From: Serratia nevei
GTDB lineage: Bacteria > Pseudomonadota > Gammaproteobacteria > Enterobacterales > Enterobacteriaceae
DNA length: 59,439 nt
Direction of reading: 5' to 3'
NCBI RefSeq assembly: GCF_024160145.1
Contig: NZ_JAMYWQ010000030.1
Location: 1-59,439, forward strand
Shown: piece after piece, positions 25,729-34,578 of the stretch
How positions within the stretch are numbered: position 1 is the first letter of the stretch
Layout: every line of letters starts with the position of its first letter
The notes under the pieces: model-generated
Told to the model about the DNA's origin: nothing
The model's input: the letters and a program-made list of their open reading frames with translations, nothing else
Database searches by the model: none
Position numbers and translations under genes: made by a program

Positions 25729-25778
25729 GATAGTAGGGCGACGGCCGTTGGCTTGCTTTATATGAAGGGCCAACTATC
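25729..25778. promoter_or_regulatory. Nested inverted repeats in the divergent AraC/FAD-protein control region
   Basis: GTTGGC (25747-25752) and GCCAAC (25769-25774) form a 16-base-spaced dyad, and GATAGT (25729-25734) and ACTATC (25773-25778) flank it. They lie 38-87 bases upstream of the AraC gene, where its own product could bind to control both directions. The rest of the 283-base gap (25533-25815) contains a small GAACGTTC palindrome and no gene. Confidence 0.4.
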
Positions 25779-25815
25779 ATTGCGTTTCGGCCATTCTGCC
25801 CGCCAAAGGGGACAT

Positions 25816-26598
25816 ATGCGCAACGTCCGTATTGATGACATCGATCATGTAGCGCGTGCGGTGATCGCCATCGGCACCGACTACCCGCCGGGGCATCTGC
25901 TGCCGATGCACAGCCACCGGCGCGCGCAGTTGCTGTACGGCGCCACCGGCGTCATGCACGTTTTTACGCAGCAAGGCAATTGGGTCGTTCCGCCGCAGCA
26001 CGCGGTGTGGCTGCCGCCGCAGATGCCGCACGCGGTGAGGATGGTCGGCGTCACCACTCGCAGCCTGTACCTCGAACCCGGCGCGTTGCCCGCCGAACGG
26101 CCACAGCTGTGCCAGGTGGTCAGCGTCACCCCGCTGATGCGCCAGCTGTTGCTGGCGGCGGTGGATATGCCGCTGGAGTATGAGCGAGAGGGGCGAGACG
26201 GAGCGTTGGCGACGCTGCTGCTGCACGAGCTGGCCCGGCTGCAACCTTTACCGTTGCACATTCCGCTGCCCGCCGATCCTCGGCTGGGCGAACTGTGCCG
26301 CGCCTTTTTGCAACACCCCGACGCTCATGACTCCGCGCAGCAATGGGCCCCTCGTCTGTACATGAGCATTCGCACCTTCAGCCGCTTCTTTCGCGCGCAG
26401 ACCGGCCTGCCGTTTTCACAATGGCGCCAACGCGCCTGCGTGGTGCTGGCGCTGGCGCTGCTGGCCGAAGGGCGCAGCGTGACCCAGGTAGCGATGGAGA
26501 TGGGCTATGACAGCAGCGCGGCGTTTTCAACCATGTTTCGCCGCGTGCTGGGTCAGGCACCCTCCTCCTATCTGGCAGAAGACGGGCGCGACGGTTGA
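25816..26598 (+). CDS. AraC-family transcriptional regulator with N-terminal cupin
   Basis: A 260-residue regulator. An N-terminal cupin-like sensor domain (about 15-95; MHSHRRAQLLYGATGVMHV) is followed by the AraC double helix-turn-helix (about 155-255; SIRTFSRFF and VTQVAMEMGYDSSAAFSTMFRR). It resembles the NimR-type subfamily that controls an adjacent divergent exporter. The start at 25816 has AAAGGGG upstream; an in-frame Met 21 codons earlier lacks support. The expected target is the divergent flavoprotein-formyltransferase-TSUP operon. Confidence 0.85.
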   Translation: MRNVRIDDIDHVARAVIAIGTDYPPGHLLPMHSHRRAQLLYGATGVMHVFTQQGNWVVPPQHAVWLPPQMPHAVRMVGVTTRSLYLEPGALPAERPQLCQVVSVTPLMRQLLLAAVDMPLEYEREGRDGALATLLLHELARLQPLPLHIPLPADPRLGELCRAFLQHPDAHDSAQQWAPRLYMSIRTFSRFFRAQTGLPFSQWRQRACVVLALALLAEGRSVTQVAMEMGYDSSAAFSTMFRRVLGQAPSSYLAEDGRDG

Positions 26599-26602
26599 CG
26601 GG

Positions 26603-26989
26603 TTAGCGGAATTTCTTGTGGTTGGCGTCGCGGGTCTGCTTGAAACCCTGCGCCAGCTGCTTCGCTTCGGCGACTTTGCCCTGGTTGGCCAGCGCCAGCG
26701 CCTGATCGATCTGGCCGATCAGGGTATCCAGCCCGTGGCGGAAATCTTTCATTTCCGGGCTGTCGGCGGCTTTATCCTCCAGCTTCGGCGGAGTACCCTG
26801 TTTGGCGTCCTGCGCGGCGGCGCGCATGTTTTGCAGGCTCTGTTTAAGGGTAGCGGCGGAATCGGTATTCAGCACCGTTTTGTAGTTTTCCGCCAGGGTG
26901 TCCATATCGTCGCCCAGATCGGCGGCGGCCGCCAGCGAACTGACCGCCAGCAGCGTCAACGCCGCCAGCGCTTTCAGGGTATTCTGCAT
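26603..26989 (-). CDS. cybC: Soluble cytochrome b562
   Basis: A 128-residue periplasmic four-helix-bundle haem protein. The signal peptide covers 1-22 (cleavage before ADLGDD). Haem ligands are the Met in ADLGDDMDT near the mature N-terminus and the His in RDANHKKFR at the C-terminus, as in E. coli CybC. It lies downstream of pmbA, the E. coli order, and its stop is four bases from the convergent AraC gene. Its physiological role is not well defined. Confidence 0.93.
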   Translation of the reverse strand: MQNTLKALAALTLLAVSSLAAAADLGDDMDTLAENYKTVLNTDSAATLKQSLQNMRAAAQDAKQGTPPKLEDKAADSPEMKDFRHGLDTLIGQIDQALALANQGKVAEAKQLAQGFKQTRDANHKKFR

Positions 26990-27095
26990 GTTTGCTCACC
27001 TTCCCGTTATTGTTTTAATTAACCCACCGTTACCATAGGCAAGGCCGGGCAAAACCGAAACCGGAGATTTGTAAGCAAGGTTGAGACGGGATAAT

Positions 27096-27121
27096 GCGCA
27101 GCCGGCGGGCGCCGGCCGCGC
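27096..27121 (-). terminator. GC-rich hairpin after pmbA
   Basis: GCGCA/GCCGGC (27096-27106) pairs with GCCGGC/CGCGC (27111-27121) with a GGGC loop, directly after the pmbA stop. On the minus strand it is followed by ATTATC rather than a T run, so termination may be partial, before cybC. Confidence 0.45.
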
Positions 27122-27127
27122 AGAGGA

Positions 27128-28468
27128 TCATTGACCGGCGATCTTCATTTCCGGCAGCAGCACCGAACCGCACTGGATATTGCTGCGGGTTTCGATATCA
27201 CTGCCGACGCTGACGATGTTGCGCAGCATGTCTTTCAGGTTGCCGGCGATGGTGATCTCGCTGACCGGGTATTGGATCTCGCCGTTTTCGACCCAGAAAC
27301 CGGCGGCGCCGCGCGAGTAATCGCCGGTAACGCCGCTGACGCCCTGGCCCATCAGCTCGGTCACCACCAGGCCGGTGCCAAGCTGCTTCAGCATGCCGGC
27401 GAAGTCCGCGCCCTGCCCGGCAATGCGCCAGTTATGGATGCCGCCGGCATGGCCGGTGCTGTGCAGGCCCAGCTTGCGCGCCGAGTAGCTGGTCATCAGC
27501 CAGGTTTGCAGCACGCCGTCCTTGACGATATCGCGCCGCTGGGTGCGCACGCCCTCGCTGTCGAACGGCGTCGACGCCAGCCCTTTCAGCAGATGCGGAT
27601 GCTCCTCGACGGTCAGCCACGCCGGCAGGATCTGTTTGCCCAGCGAGTCCAGCAGGAAGGTCGATTTGCGGTAGACGCTGCTGCCGCTGATGGCACCCAC
27701 CAGATGGCCGAACAGCCCGGTGGCCACCTCAGAGGCGAACAGCACCGGCGCCTTCATGGTCGACAGTTTGCGCGGCGCGAGGCGCGCCAGCGTGCGGCGG
27801 GCACACTCCTGCCCCACCCACTCGGGGCTATGCAGATCGCTCATCGCACGGCCGATGGTGTAAGCGTAATCTCGTTCCATATCGCCGTCCTGCTCCGCAA
27901 TGACGCAGCTGGACAGCGAATGGCGGCTGGAACAGTAGCTTTGCAGCATGCCGTGGCTGTTGCCGAACACCTTGATGCCGTAGTGGCTGTTGAAGCTGCC
28001 GCCTTCGGTATTGGTGATGCGCTTGTCCGCCGCCAGCGAAGCCTGCTCGGCGCGCGCTGCCAGCTCGATGCAGCGCTCGGCATCCAGCTCGATCGGGTGG
28101 AACAGATCGAGATCCGGCGCCTCGAACGCCAGCAGATCTTTCTCCGCCGGGCCGGCGCAAGGATCTTCAGAGGTGTAGCGCGCGATATCCAACGCCGCCT
28201 GCACGGTGCGGGCGATGGCGTCCGGGCTGAGATCGGTGGAAGAGGCGCTGCCTTTGCGCTGGCGGTGATAGACGGTGATGCCCAGCGCGCCATCGCTGTT
28301 GAACTCGACGTTTTCCACCTCGCCGAAGCGGGTGCTGACGCTGATGCCGGTCGATTTGGTGACCGCGACTTCCGCCGCGTCGGAACCGGCGCGGGCCAGC
28401 TCCAGCGCCTGAGAAACGGCCTGTTCCAGCGCCTTGCGCTGTTCTGCAACTTGAGTGACTACTTTCAT
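27128..28468 (-). CDS. pmbA: PmbA/TldE, regulatory subunit of the TldD-TldE metalloprotease
   Basis: A 446-residue partner of TldD. Together they form a protease that in E. coli matures microcin B17 and degrades the antitoxin CcdA. It has the TldD/PmbA family fold but lacks the HExxxH zinc site, as expected for TldE. The start at 28468 ([10 protein letters not shown]) gives the family length; the 55-codon upstream extension is non-homologous. In E. coli pmbA faces darP directly; here a toxin-antitoxin pair lies between them. tldD itself is at 40472-41917. Confidence 0.94.
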   Translation of the reverse strand: MKVVTQVAEQRKALEQAVSQALELARAGSDAAEVAVTKSTGISVSTRFGEVENVEFNSDGALGITVYHRQRKGSASSTDLSPDAIARTVQAALDIARYTSEDPCAGPAEKDLLAFEAPDLDLFHPIELDAERCIELAARAEQASLAADKRITNTEGGSFNSHYGIKVFGNSHGMLQSYCSSRHSLSSCVIAEQDGDMERDYAYTIGRAMSDLHSPEWVGQECARRTLARLAPRKLSTMKAPVLFASEVATGLFGHLVGAISGSSVYRKSTFLLDSLGKQILPAWLTVEEHPHLLKGLASTPFDSEGVRTQRRDIVKDGVLQTWLMTSYSARKLGLHSTGHAGGIHNWRIAGQGADFAGMLKQLGTGLVVTELMGQGVSGVTGDYSRGAAGFWVENGEIQYPVSEITIAGNLKDMLRNIVSVGSDIETRSNIQCGSVLLPEMKIAGQ

Positions 28469-28643
28469 CAATCTGCCATAATTAATCAGAAAATCGTTGA
28501 GAAAAGTGCCGGAGTGGCGTAGTTGTGCACGCGGGGCGGCGCGCAAAAATCCTGAGATCTCTGCCGTTGAGTCTAACAGGAACCGCGTTGAATTTCGCAT
28601 AAAGCCGAACGGCAAAGCCGGGATAACATGCAAAACTCACGCA

Positions 28644-28982
28644 TCACTCGACGATCAGTTTTACCGACTTGCCGATATTTGCCATCATGTTGACCAACGC
28701 ATCCAGCGTAAATTTCTCGGTTTTCTGATTCACCACGTCGGACACGCGCGGCCGGGAAGTGTGCAGATAGCGCGCCGCCTCCTCCTGGCGATAACCCTCT
28801 TCTTCAATCCACGCGCTGATCTCACCCATCAGCTGTTTTTTCAGTGCGATAAGCTGCGCAATTTCCGCATTGGACTGTGCTTGCAATTGCCGAGCCTCGT
28901 CGGCGGAAAATCCCAGATCCGCAAACACATTGCCGCCTGCAGGCGTAACGTGGCTTGAACCGGTATCAATCGGCTTGGTCAT
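28644..28982 (-). CDS. XRE-family antitoxin (HigA2-like)
   Basis: A 112-residue antitoxin with a C-terminal helix-turn-helix (about 55-105; EEAARYLHTSRPRVSDVVNQKTEKFTLDAL), of the HTH_37 type that partners Gp49-like toxins. The start at 28982 (MTKPIDTG) overlaps the toxin 3' end by 17 bases; an upstream in-frame start 11 codons earlier is less likely. It probably represses its own promoter at the perfect dyad 29342-29365. It sits 175 bases upstream of pmbA on the same strand. Confidence 0.82.
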   Translation of the reverse strand: MTKPIDTGSSHVTPAGGNVFADLGFSADEARQLQAQSNAEIAQLIALKKQLMGEISAWIEEEGYRQEEAARYLHTSRPRVSDVVNQKTEKFTLDALVNMMANIGKSVKLIVE

Positions 28983-29328
28983 GACCTTTACTCCGCTCAT
29001 TAATGACCGCGTCATAACGCGCTTTGATTATCTGAATATCGTGGCGGCTGGTTTTCTCCGTCTTCTTCTGAAAGCTGTGCAAGACGTAGATCGCTTCGCT
29101 GAACTTTGCCACATAGACCACCCTAAATGCCCCGCCGATGGCATATAAACGGATTTCGATAACGCCGCTTCCGCAGCCGGCCATCGGTTTCCAATTACCA
29201 GGGTCCAAACCTCTTTGCACTTTACTCAGTTCAAATCCTGCCGCTTTTCGCGCATCGATTGGAAAGGCCAGCAAATCCGCTAACGATGAACCACGCCAAT
29301 CAATGGCTTTCTCGATGCCATCATCCAT
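28966..29328 (-). CDS. RelE/ParE-superfamily toxin (phage Gp49-like HigB)
   Basis: A 120-residue basic toxin. Family members cleave translated mRNA. Visible family features are WRGSS near the N-terminus, GLDPGNWKPM, GVIEIRLYAIGGAFRVVYVAKF and the C-terminal VLHSFQKKTEKTS typical of Gp49-like toxins. The ATG at 29328 is preceded by GGAGG with eight-base spacing; a GTG two codons upstream is rejected. Toxin-first order with overlap supports a functional pair with the downstream antitoxin. Confidence 0.82.
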   Translation of the reverse strand: MDDGIEKAIDWRGSSLADLLAFPIDARKAAGFELSKVQRGLDPGNWKPMAGCGSGVIEIRLYAIGGAFRVVYVAKFSEAIYVLHSFQKKTEKTSRHDIQIIKARYDAVINERSKGHDQAD

Positions 29329-29341
29329 GAACACCCCCTCC

Positions 29342-29365
29342 TTTTGTATAAAATTTTATACAAAA
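29342..29365 (-). promoter_or_regulatory. Perfect 24-base palindromic operator of the second toxin-antitoxin operon
   Basis: The half-site TTTTGTATAAAA is repeated as its exact reverse complement TTTTATACAAAA. The dyad contains TATAAA, a probable -10 element, and ends about 14 bases before the toxin ATG, abutting the AAGGAGG ribosome-binding site. Binding of the HTH antitoxin here would block transcription directly. Confidence 0.75.
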
Positions 29366-29518
29366 AAGGTGACAAAAACAACAGCACAAATTCGCAGGAC
29401 GCGCTGCAAGGCGCGATAATGCCCCAACGTGGCAGCTATACTCAGTTTGCTCAGGGCACGCAATTGGCGGGTTGCCGGACAACCTGTTAGGATTAGCCTC
29501 TTTTTAACGGAGCCTACC

Positions 29519-30067
29519 ATGAACAAACAGCCTGAAGACTGGCTCGACGATGTCCCGGAGAATGAAAACGAGGACGATGACGAGATTATCTGGGTCAGTA
29601 AAAGTGAGATTAAACGTGATGCCGAAGCGCTGAAAGACCTGGGGGCCGAAATGGTCGATCTGGGCAAAAACGCGCTGGACCGCATTCCGTTGGACGAAGA
29701 TCTGCGTGCCGCCATCGAGCTGGCGCAGAAGATCAAGAAAGAGGGCCGTCGCCGTCAGCTGCAGCTGATCGGCAAGATGCTGCGCGCCCGCGATATCGAG
29801 CCGATCCAGACCGCGCTCGACAAGCTGAAAAACCGCCACAACCAGCAGGTTTCACTGTTCCACAAGCTGGAAGCGCTGCGCGACCGCCTGGTGGAAGAAG
29901 GCGATGACGTCATTCCGTCTATCCTGGATCTGTATCCGGCCGCCGATCGCCAACAGCTGCGTTCACTGGTGCGCAACGCGCAGAAAGAGAAGGCCGCCAA
30001 CAAGCCGCCTAAGGCTTACCGCCAGATCTTCCAATACCTGCGCGAGCTGGCCGAAGCGGCCGACTAA
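29519..30067 (+). CDS. darP: DarP (YjgA), 50S ribosomal subunit assembly factor
   Basis: A 182-residue, highly charged alpha-helical protein of the YjgA/DUF615 family, which associates with late 50S precursors near the peptidyl-transferase centre. It has an acidic N-terminus ([13 protein letters not shown]) and basic helical segments. The start at 29519 has GGAGCC upstream and gives the E. coli length (183); an in-frame start 30 codons earlier is unlikely. It is divergent from the toxin-antitoxin pair and normally neighbours pmbA. Confidence 0.94.
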   Translation: MNKQPEDWLDDVPENENEDDDEIIWVSKSEIKRDAEALKDLGAEMVDLGKNALDRIPLDEDLRAAIELAQKIKKEGRRRQLQLIGKMLRARDIEPIQTALDKLKNRHNQQVSLFHKLEALRDRLVEEGDDVIPSILDLYPAADRQQLRSLVRNAQKEKAANKPPKAYRQIFQYLRELAEAAD

Positions 30068-30097
30068 GCGCCGCCGCCATCCCGGGATGAACCCGTT

Positions 30098-30397
30098 TCA
30101 TCCCCGGTGATGGGCCGGTTCGCCGCTGCTTTCGCGAATATTGAAACGCAGGCTGCCTTCCAGCTCTTCTTCCGCCTCTTCAAACAGCAGAATGATCGCG
30201 CCGAAACGACGCTTGCTGCGGGCATTCAGGTGAGTGAACTCGATTTCCACCGGCAGGCCGATATCGCCGGTCACCACGTCCCACAGCGCATCGAGGTTGG
30301 CGCCAAACCCCTCGTCCAGCGCAAACTTGTGCGCGAAATCGCGGTAGAAGGCCGGCACATCCTGGATCTGTTCAAAATCAAACTCTACTTTTGCCAT
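30098..30397 (-). CDS. yhcO: Barstar-family ribonuclease inhibitor (YhcO-like)
   Basis: A 99-residue small acidic protein with the barstar fold: MAKVEFDFEQI opening, DEGFGANLDALWDVVTGDI (the helix that plugs the barnase active site, with Asp/Asn/Trp) and a C-terminal FEEAEEELEGSLRF strand. It begins five bases after the barnase-like gene, so the two are surely co-expressed as enzyme and cytoplasmic inhibitor. In E. coli the homologue yhcO is next to aaeB without the ribonuclease. The start at 30397 is set by homology. Confidence 0.85.
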   Translation of the reverse strand: MAKVEFDFEQIQDVPAFYRDFAHKFALDEGFGANLDALWDVVTGDIGLPVEIEFTHLNARSKRRFGAIILLFEEAEEELEGSLRFNIRESSGEPAHHRG

Positions 30398-30402
30398 CAA
30401 AC

Positions 30403-30870
30403 TCACTCCACACGAATGAAGTTTTTGTAATGGTCGCGCGTGACGAAGATCAGACCGTCGCTCGAATACAGCAGGCGATCGGCGCCGCGCCGGCCACACT
30501 GATAATTGATGTCCGCTTCGCGCCAGACCCGGCCGCCGGCGGTCGGCAGTTGCCCTTCACGGTTAGAGAATCGATCGCCGCCAATCGCCTTGCCCGGCAA
30601 TACCGCACAGAGGTTGCCTGAACGCGGATCCCAGCCCTGCTCGCGTGCCTGCTTCTTGGTGACGTAATAGTCCGGCAGCCGCTGATGCTGCTGCAGGTAA
30701 CTCACCACCGTTTGCTGCTGCGTGAGCCGATCGATGCTCTGCGGCTGCCCCGCCGGGGCCTGGACCACCGCCGGGTTGCCGCCGATCGCACGGTGCTCGT
30801 TGCTGCGCAGCGCGCTGAAGACGGCGATGACCACGGCGATAACAATCGCCAACAGAATCCGCTTGTTCAT
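30403..30870 (-). CDS. Exported barnase-family ribonuclease
   Basis: A 155-residue guanyl-specific-type ribonuclease (N1/T1/barnase superfamily). An N-terminal hydrophobic segment (5-20) directs export or anchors it; the catalytic domain is about 50-155. Catalytic residues align with barnase: E118 (Glu73, in the identical WREADINY), R128 (Arg83), R132 (Arg87) and H147 (His102), and DRLLYSSDGLIF is nearly identical. All key residues are intact, so it should be active. RBS AGGGAA precedes the ATG. It is immediately followed by its barstar gene. Confidence 0.88.
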   Translation of the reverse strand: MNKRILLAIVIAVVIAVFSALRSNEHRAIGGNPAVVQAPAGQPQSIDRLTQQQTVVSYLQQHQRLPDYYVTKKQAREQGWDPRSGNLCAVLPGKAIGGDRFSNREGQLPTAGGRVWREADINYQCGRRGADRLLYSSDGLIFVTRDHYKNFIRVE

Positions 30871-31048
30871 GACATTCCCTGAAATTATGCCGCCGGAGGC
30901 GCCGCAGCCCCCCCAGGCTAGTTAGGTATATAGTCGACCTGGATGAAACTAAGATGACCGGCGCGTCACATTTTCGCGGCGGCGAGGGTCTCATCCATTC
31001 ATGACAATGATGCCACTTTCCAGCCGTTCTGGCACTCGGAGTCTCTCT

Positions 31049-31079
31049 GAAAACGGGCCGACTCTCACGAGACGGCCCG
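31049..31079 (-). terminator. Terminator after aaeB
   Basis: CGGGCCG (31054-31060) and CGGCCCG (31073-31079) form a stem extended by CTCTC/GAGA inside. On the minus strand the hairpin is followed by TTTTC. It lies 72 bases past the aaeB stop and should separate aaeXAB from the ribonuclease pair. Confidence 0.65.
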
Positions 31080-31150
31080 CCGTACCAGGCACTGGTTTCA
31101 GTATAGTCAGGGAAGGCGCCGCGCAACGCGGCGCAACAGGCGGGAACGCA

Positions 31151-33118
31151 TCAATCGATCAAGGCGTGGCGATAGCGATGCAGCATGTCGGCCAGGCGTT
31201 TCACCGGCCCGGTGACGCTGAGCGGCGTCTGATTGTCCACCAATTTTTGCTGGTATTCGTTCATTTCACTCAGCAAGCGATCGTAGTAATAGGCGCGCTT
31301 GACGTCGTTCTTGGCCGAAACGACCCGATCGGCGGTGCTGCGGATCCGGCGGTGGAAGGCCGACAGTTCTTCGCTGACCGGAATTTCCGCCCGCTGCATG
31401 CGCTGGTGGGCGATGATCAGGTTCAGCGCCAGACGGTACTTGGCGATGTCGTTCGGGAACATCATCAGCAGTTGGTTAAGCTGCTGATACAGCGCCGGCA
31501 GGTGGTTCTGCCGACGGCGCGCCGCCTTGGTGGTCAGCGCCGACACCGCGCTGCTGACGAACTGGTTGAGCAAGGTGCGGCCGGTACGCTCGCGCGAATT
31601 GTCGCGGATCAGCAGCAGCACCATCAGCCCGACGCAGCTGCCGAGGAACTGGCCGAGCGCCCCGTCGAGAAACTGGGTGACGTTGAACTCCATCGGGTTG
31701 CTCAGCACCAGAATGTTGATGGTCCCCGCCAGCAGCCCCAGCGAGCCGAGCCGCCGCTTCTGCACCTCGATACCGATGAAAAACGCCAGCAGGCCGAGGC
31801 TGAGACACAGCAGCAAAATGCTCTGCTGCGTCGCCGGCAGGATCACCATGAAGAACAGGGAACCGACCGGGATCGCCGCCAGCATGCCCAGCACGAAATC
31901 CATCGCCACCATGCGCGGCGCCGGGGTGCGCATCGCCAGCGAAGTGATCACCGCGATGATCACCATAAAACCGCTGCCGGACGTCCAGCCGGTCCACAGC
32001 CACAGCAGGCTGCCGAAGGCCGTGGCCACAAAGGTGCGCAGGCCGTTGATCATCGCGTGATGCCCCTCCGCCGAGGTCGGCTTGACCACGGCTTCATTGC
32101 TCAACACGCCCTCTTCCACCGCGCTGATGCTGCCGTTGGTGTGTACGCCCTTCGACAGCAGCAGGTAGCGCGTCGCCGCGCCGACCCAGCCGGTGAGGGT
32201 TGGCAGCGTTTCATCGGAGCGATGCGTGGTCAGCACCTGGCGCAACAGCTTCATGCGCTTGTGGATCGCCTGTGGGGTTTCCGCCGGCACCATCAGCTGC
32301 TCCCGCAGGCTCGCTTGCAGCGCGTCCGGGTGATTCAGCAGGATCAGGTAGGTTTCGCAGGCCTGGGTAATCAGCGTCAGCGACAGGGTATGCAGCGCCT
32401 TCACCCGGCGGTTGATCTTCTGCCAGCGCGAGGACTCCATCATCAGGTTGTTGCGCATGCCGTCCAGCGCCGTGGTGCTCTTCACCAGATTGCTCCAGGC
32501 GCGGTCGATGTCTTCTTTGTCGGCATTGCTGATGCACATCTGCATCAGGCGGTATTGATCCACCAGCAGTTGATCCACCGCCCGATCGATGTCCTGCTTG
32601 ATCGAACGCGGCGAGAACAGCAGATCCGCCAATACGGCGCTGACGATCCCAAGCACGATCTCGCTGCAACGCTCGATGGCGAACTGCGGCGCTTCCAGCA
32701 GATGGGCCTCGCTGGTGGCGACCGTCACGATGATGATCAGCGCGGTATAGCCGGCCAGCCCCCAGGCGTAGGAGTTCTCGACCTTGATCAGCGAAGAGAT
32801 CCAGGTGCAGAAACCGGCCCAGATGCAGCACAGCAACAGCATCACCACCGGCGCGCGGGCGGTGGTGACGATAATGATCAGGCCGACGAAGCAGCCGATA
32901 AAGGTGCCGATGATACGCAGCCAGCCACGGTGGCGAATGGCGCCGGAGAAAGGTTCACCGCCGGCGGCAAAGGCCGGGCCGGCGGCGACGATGGCGGCGG
33001 TCATCGCCGACCAGCGCGGGGTTTCCAGGTTGAGATGGAAGCCGACGAACAGCGCAAACACAATCGCGAAGCTGAGCTTGAAGGCAAATCTCAGCCGGAT
33101 AAAGGTTGGGCTGTTCAT
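31151..33118 (-). CDS. aaeB: AaeB, inner-membrane subunit of the aromatic carboxylic acid efflux pump
   Basis: A 655-residue protein of the FUSC/aromatic acid exporter family, which with AaeA exports p-hydroxybenzoate and similar weak aromatic acids in E. coli. It shows the family duplication: an N-terminal membrane bundle (about 12-165), a cytoplasmic region (about 170-345) and a second bundle (about 350-495), then a soluble C-terminus. Length equals E. coli AaeB. Its ATG overlaps the aaeA stop by one base. Confidence 0.94.
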   Translation of the reverse strand: MNSPTFIRLRFAFKLSFAIVFALFVGFHLNLETPRWSAMTAAIVAAGPAFAAGGEPFSGAIRHRGWLRIIGTFIGCFVGLIIIVTTARAPVVMLLLCCIWAGFCTWISSLIKVENSYAWGLAGYTALIIIVTVATSEAHLLEAPQFAIERCSEIVLGIVSAVLADLLFSPRSIKQDIDRAVDQLLVDQYRLMQMCISNADKEDIDRAWSNLVKSTTALDGMRNNLMMESSRWQKINRRVKALHTLSLTLITQACETYLILLNHPDALQASLREQLMVPAETPQAIHKRMKLLRQVLTTHRSDETLPTLTGWVGAATRYLLLSKGVHTNGSISAVEEGVLSNEAVVKPTSAEGHHAMINGLRTFVATAFGSLLWLWTGWTSGSGFMVIIAVITSLAMRTPAPRMVAMDFVLGMLAAIPVGSLFFMVILPATQQSILLLCLSLGLLAFFIGIEVQKRRLGSLGLLAGTINILVLSNPMEFNVTQFLDGALGQFLGSCVGLMVLLLIRDNSRERTGRTLLNQFVSSAVSALTTKAARRRQNHLPALYQQLNQLLMMFPNDIAKYRLALNLIIAHQRMQRAEIPVSEELSAFHRRIRSTADRVVSAKNDVKRAYYYDRLLSEMNEYQQKLVDNQTPLSVTGPVKRLADMLHRYRHALID

Positions 33119-34053
33119 TAGCCGAACTCACGCAGCCGGTGCATCAGACGCACAAATGGCGAGCCGCTGTCGGCATTGCGATCGCTCTTGCCGACGATCA
33201 CCACGGTGGCGGTGGTACCGGCCGGATACGGATGCTGTTGGTCCTTGGCGTCCAGCAGGATCTTCACCGGCACGCGCTGCGCCAGGCGCACCCACTCCAG
33301 GTTGCTGTCGATCGAGGCCAGCCCTTTGCTGTTGACCGTGCTGCTGCTGTTGTTCACCGCCGCCGCCACGCTGTCGACGGTGCCATGCATGATGCGGTTG
33401 CTGCCGAGCGGGGTGATCTCCGCGCGGTCGCCCTTATTCAGGCCGTTCAGCTTGGTCTCTTCCAGATACGCCAGGATGTAGAACGAGTCTTTTTTCACCA
33501 GCGCCACCGCCACCGATCCGCGGGTGATGTATTCACCGGCGTGGACGTTGAGATTGGTGACCCAGCCGTCGGCCGGCGCGCGCACCGTGGTGCGATCCAG
33601 ATCCAGCTGCGCCAGCTCGCGCGCCGCCACGGCCTTCGCCAGCTGGTGTTGCACGGTCTGCAACGAGTTGTTCGACTGGTCGATTTCTTCCTGCGACATC
33701 GCCTGCACGCCCAACTTCACGCGGCGGCCGGCCTCGCGCCGTTTTTCCGCCGCCAGCGCCTGATAGTAGGCGACGTCGGCGCCGGCTTCCGCCAGCGCCT
33801 GCTCATAGCGTGGCCGATCGACCACGAACAGCACCTGCCCTTTCTTCACCAGCTGGTTGTCCACCACCGGCACCTCGGTCAGCAGGCCGCTGACGTCCGG
33901 GGCGATCGCCACCACGTCGGCGGTGAACTTGGCGTCACGCGTCCACGGCGACTCGGTGTAGAACACCCAGGCCTTGAATACCGCGGCGATGCCCAGCAGT
34001 ACAAGAATCAAAGTGATCGCGATTCGGGTTATTTTTATCGAAAAATTTTTCAC
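33118..34053 (-). CDS. aaeA: AaeA, membrane-fusion subunit of the aromatic acid efflux pump
   Basis: A 311-residue HlyD-type periplasmic adaptor. One N-terminal transmembrane helix (about 8-28) precedes biotinyl-lipoyl-like and alpha-hairpin regions ([39 protein letters not shown]). The start is GTG at 34053, with GAGG five bases upstream, and matches the E. coli N-terminus and length (310). A TTG five codons upstream is less likely. It lies seven bases after aaeX. Confidence 0.93.
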   Translation of the reverse strand: MKNFSIKITRIAITLILVLLGIAAVFKAWVFYTESPWTRDAKFTADVVAIAPDVSGLLTEVPVVDNQLVKKGQVLFVVDRPRYEQALAEAGADVAYYQALAAEKRREAGRRVKLGVQAMSQEEIDQSNNSLQTVQHQLAKAVAARELAQLDLDRTTVRAPADGWVTNLNVHAGEYITRGSVAVALVKKDSFYILAYLEETKLNGLNKGDRAEITPLGSNRIMHGTVDSVAAAVNNSSSTVNSKGLASIDSNLEWVRLAQRVPVKILLDAKDQQHPYPAGTTATVVIVGKSDRNADSGSPFVRLMHRLREFG

Positions 34054-34060
34054 AGCGACC

Positions 34061-34264
34061 TCAAACAAAAAGACATGAAATCAGATAAAACAAGCAGCAA
34101 TACAGCGCGGTGTTAAACAGCGCCGGATGCCAAACAAAATCGTAAATCCCCGTCGGCTGCAGCAGGCGGCGCAAGAGAAAAAACAGCGCCAGCGACACCA
34201 GCAGCTCGAAAAACACCGGCGGAAACGACAGTCCGAAGATGACCATAACCGGAAGCAAACTCAT
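34061..34264 (-). CDS. aaeX: AaeX, small membrane protein of the aae operon
   Basis: A 67-residue DUF1656 protein with two transmembrane helices (about 6-30 and 45-65). It is nearly identical in pattern to E. coli AaeX, including [12 protein letters not shown] and [20 protein letters not shown]. Its exact role in the pump is unclear. It is the first gene of aaeXAB, divergent from aaeR over 314 bases. The start at 34264 follows the E. coli protein. Confidence 0.93.
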   Translation of the reverse strand: MSLLPVMVIFGLSFPPVFFELLVSLALFFLLRRLLQPTGIYDFVWHPALFNTALYCCLFYLISCLFV

Positions 34265-34544
34265 CACTTTTTCCTTATTGTTCACTACGCCGGGGAAAAA
34301 CACATCTCGCCATTCACATTCTCTTTACATTTTAGCGTGCGCGCGCCACAAATCTTGACCGGACAGCTTGTCCAGGTCACGAACCCGAAAAAAGGTTAAA
34401 CTTTGGGGCAGACATCCACGACAGGGATTGCGAGGGTGCCGGAGGAGCGGCAGGATTGCGTCGCCGCTCGCTCTCGCACGTTGGTAAGGTCTATTCACCC
34501 GACCACGTTATATTAGCCTGCTTACTATCAAGGCATCAACAATC

Positions 34545-34560
34545 TGTGATCTAAATCACT
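34545..34560 (+). promoter_or_regulatory. Probable CRP-binding site upstream of aaeR
   Basis: TGTGATCTAAATCACT matches TGTGA-N6-TCACA with one deviation. It ends 18 bases before the aaeR ATG, a position that would overlap the aaeR promoter and hence favour repression of aaeR, or control of both sides of the 314-base aaeX-aaeR gap. No other gene was seen in that gap. Confidence 0.5.
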
Positions 34561-34578
34561 TTTAAGCCAGAGTGAATA

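Noticed and set aside
31001-33121. 706-codon open frame on the plus strand
   Set aside because: It is the complement of aaeB, His/Gln/Arg-rich and without homology; aaeB itself has a clear family match.
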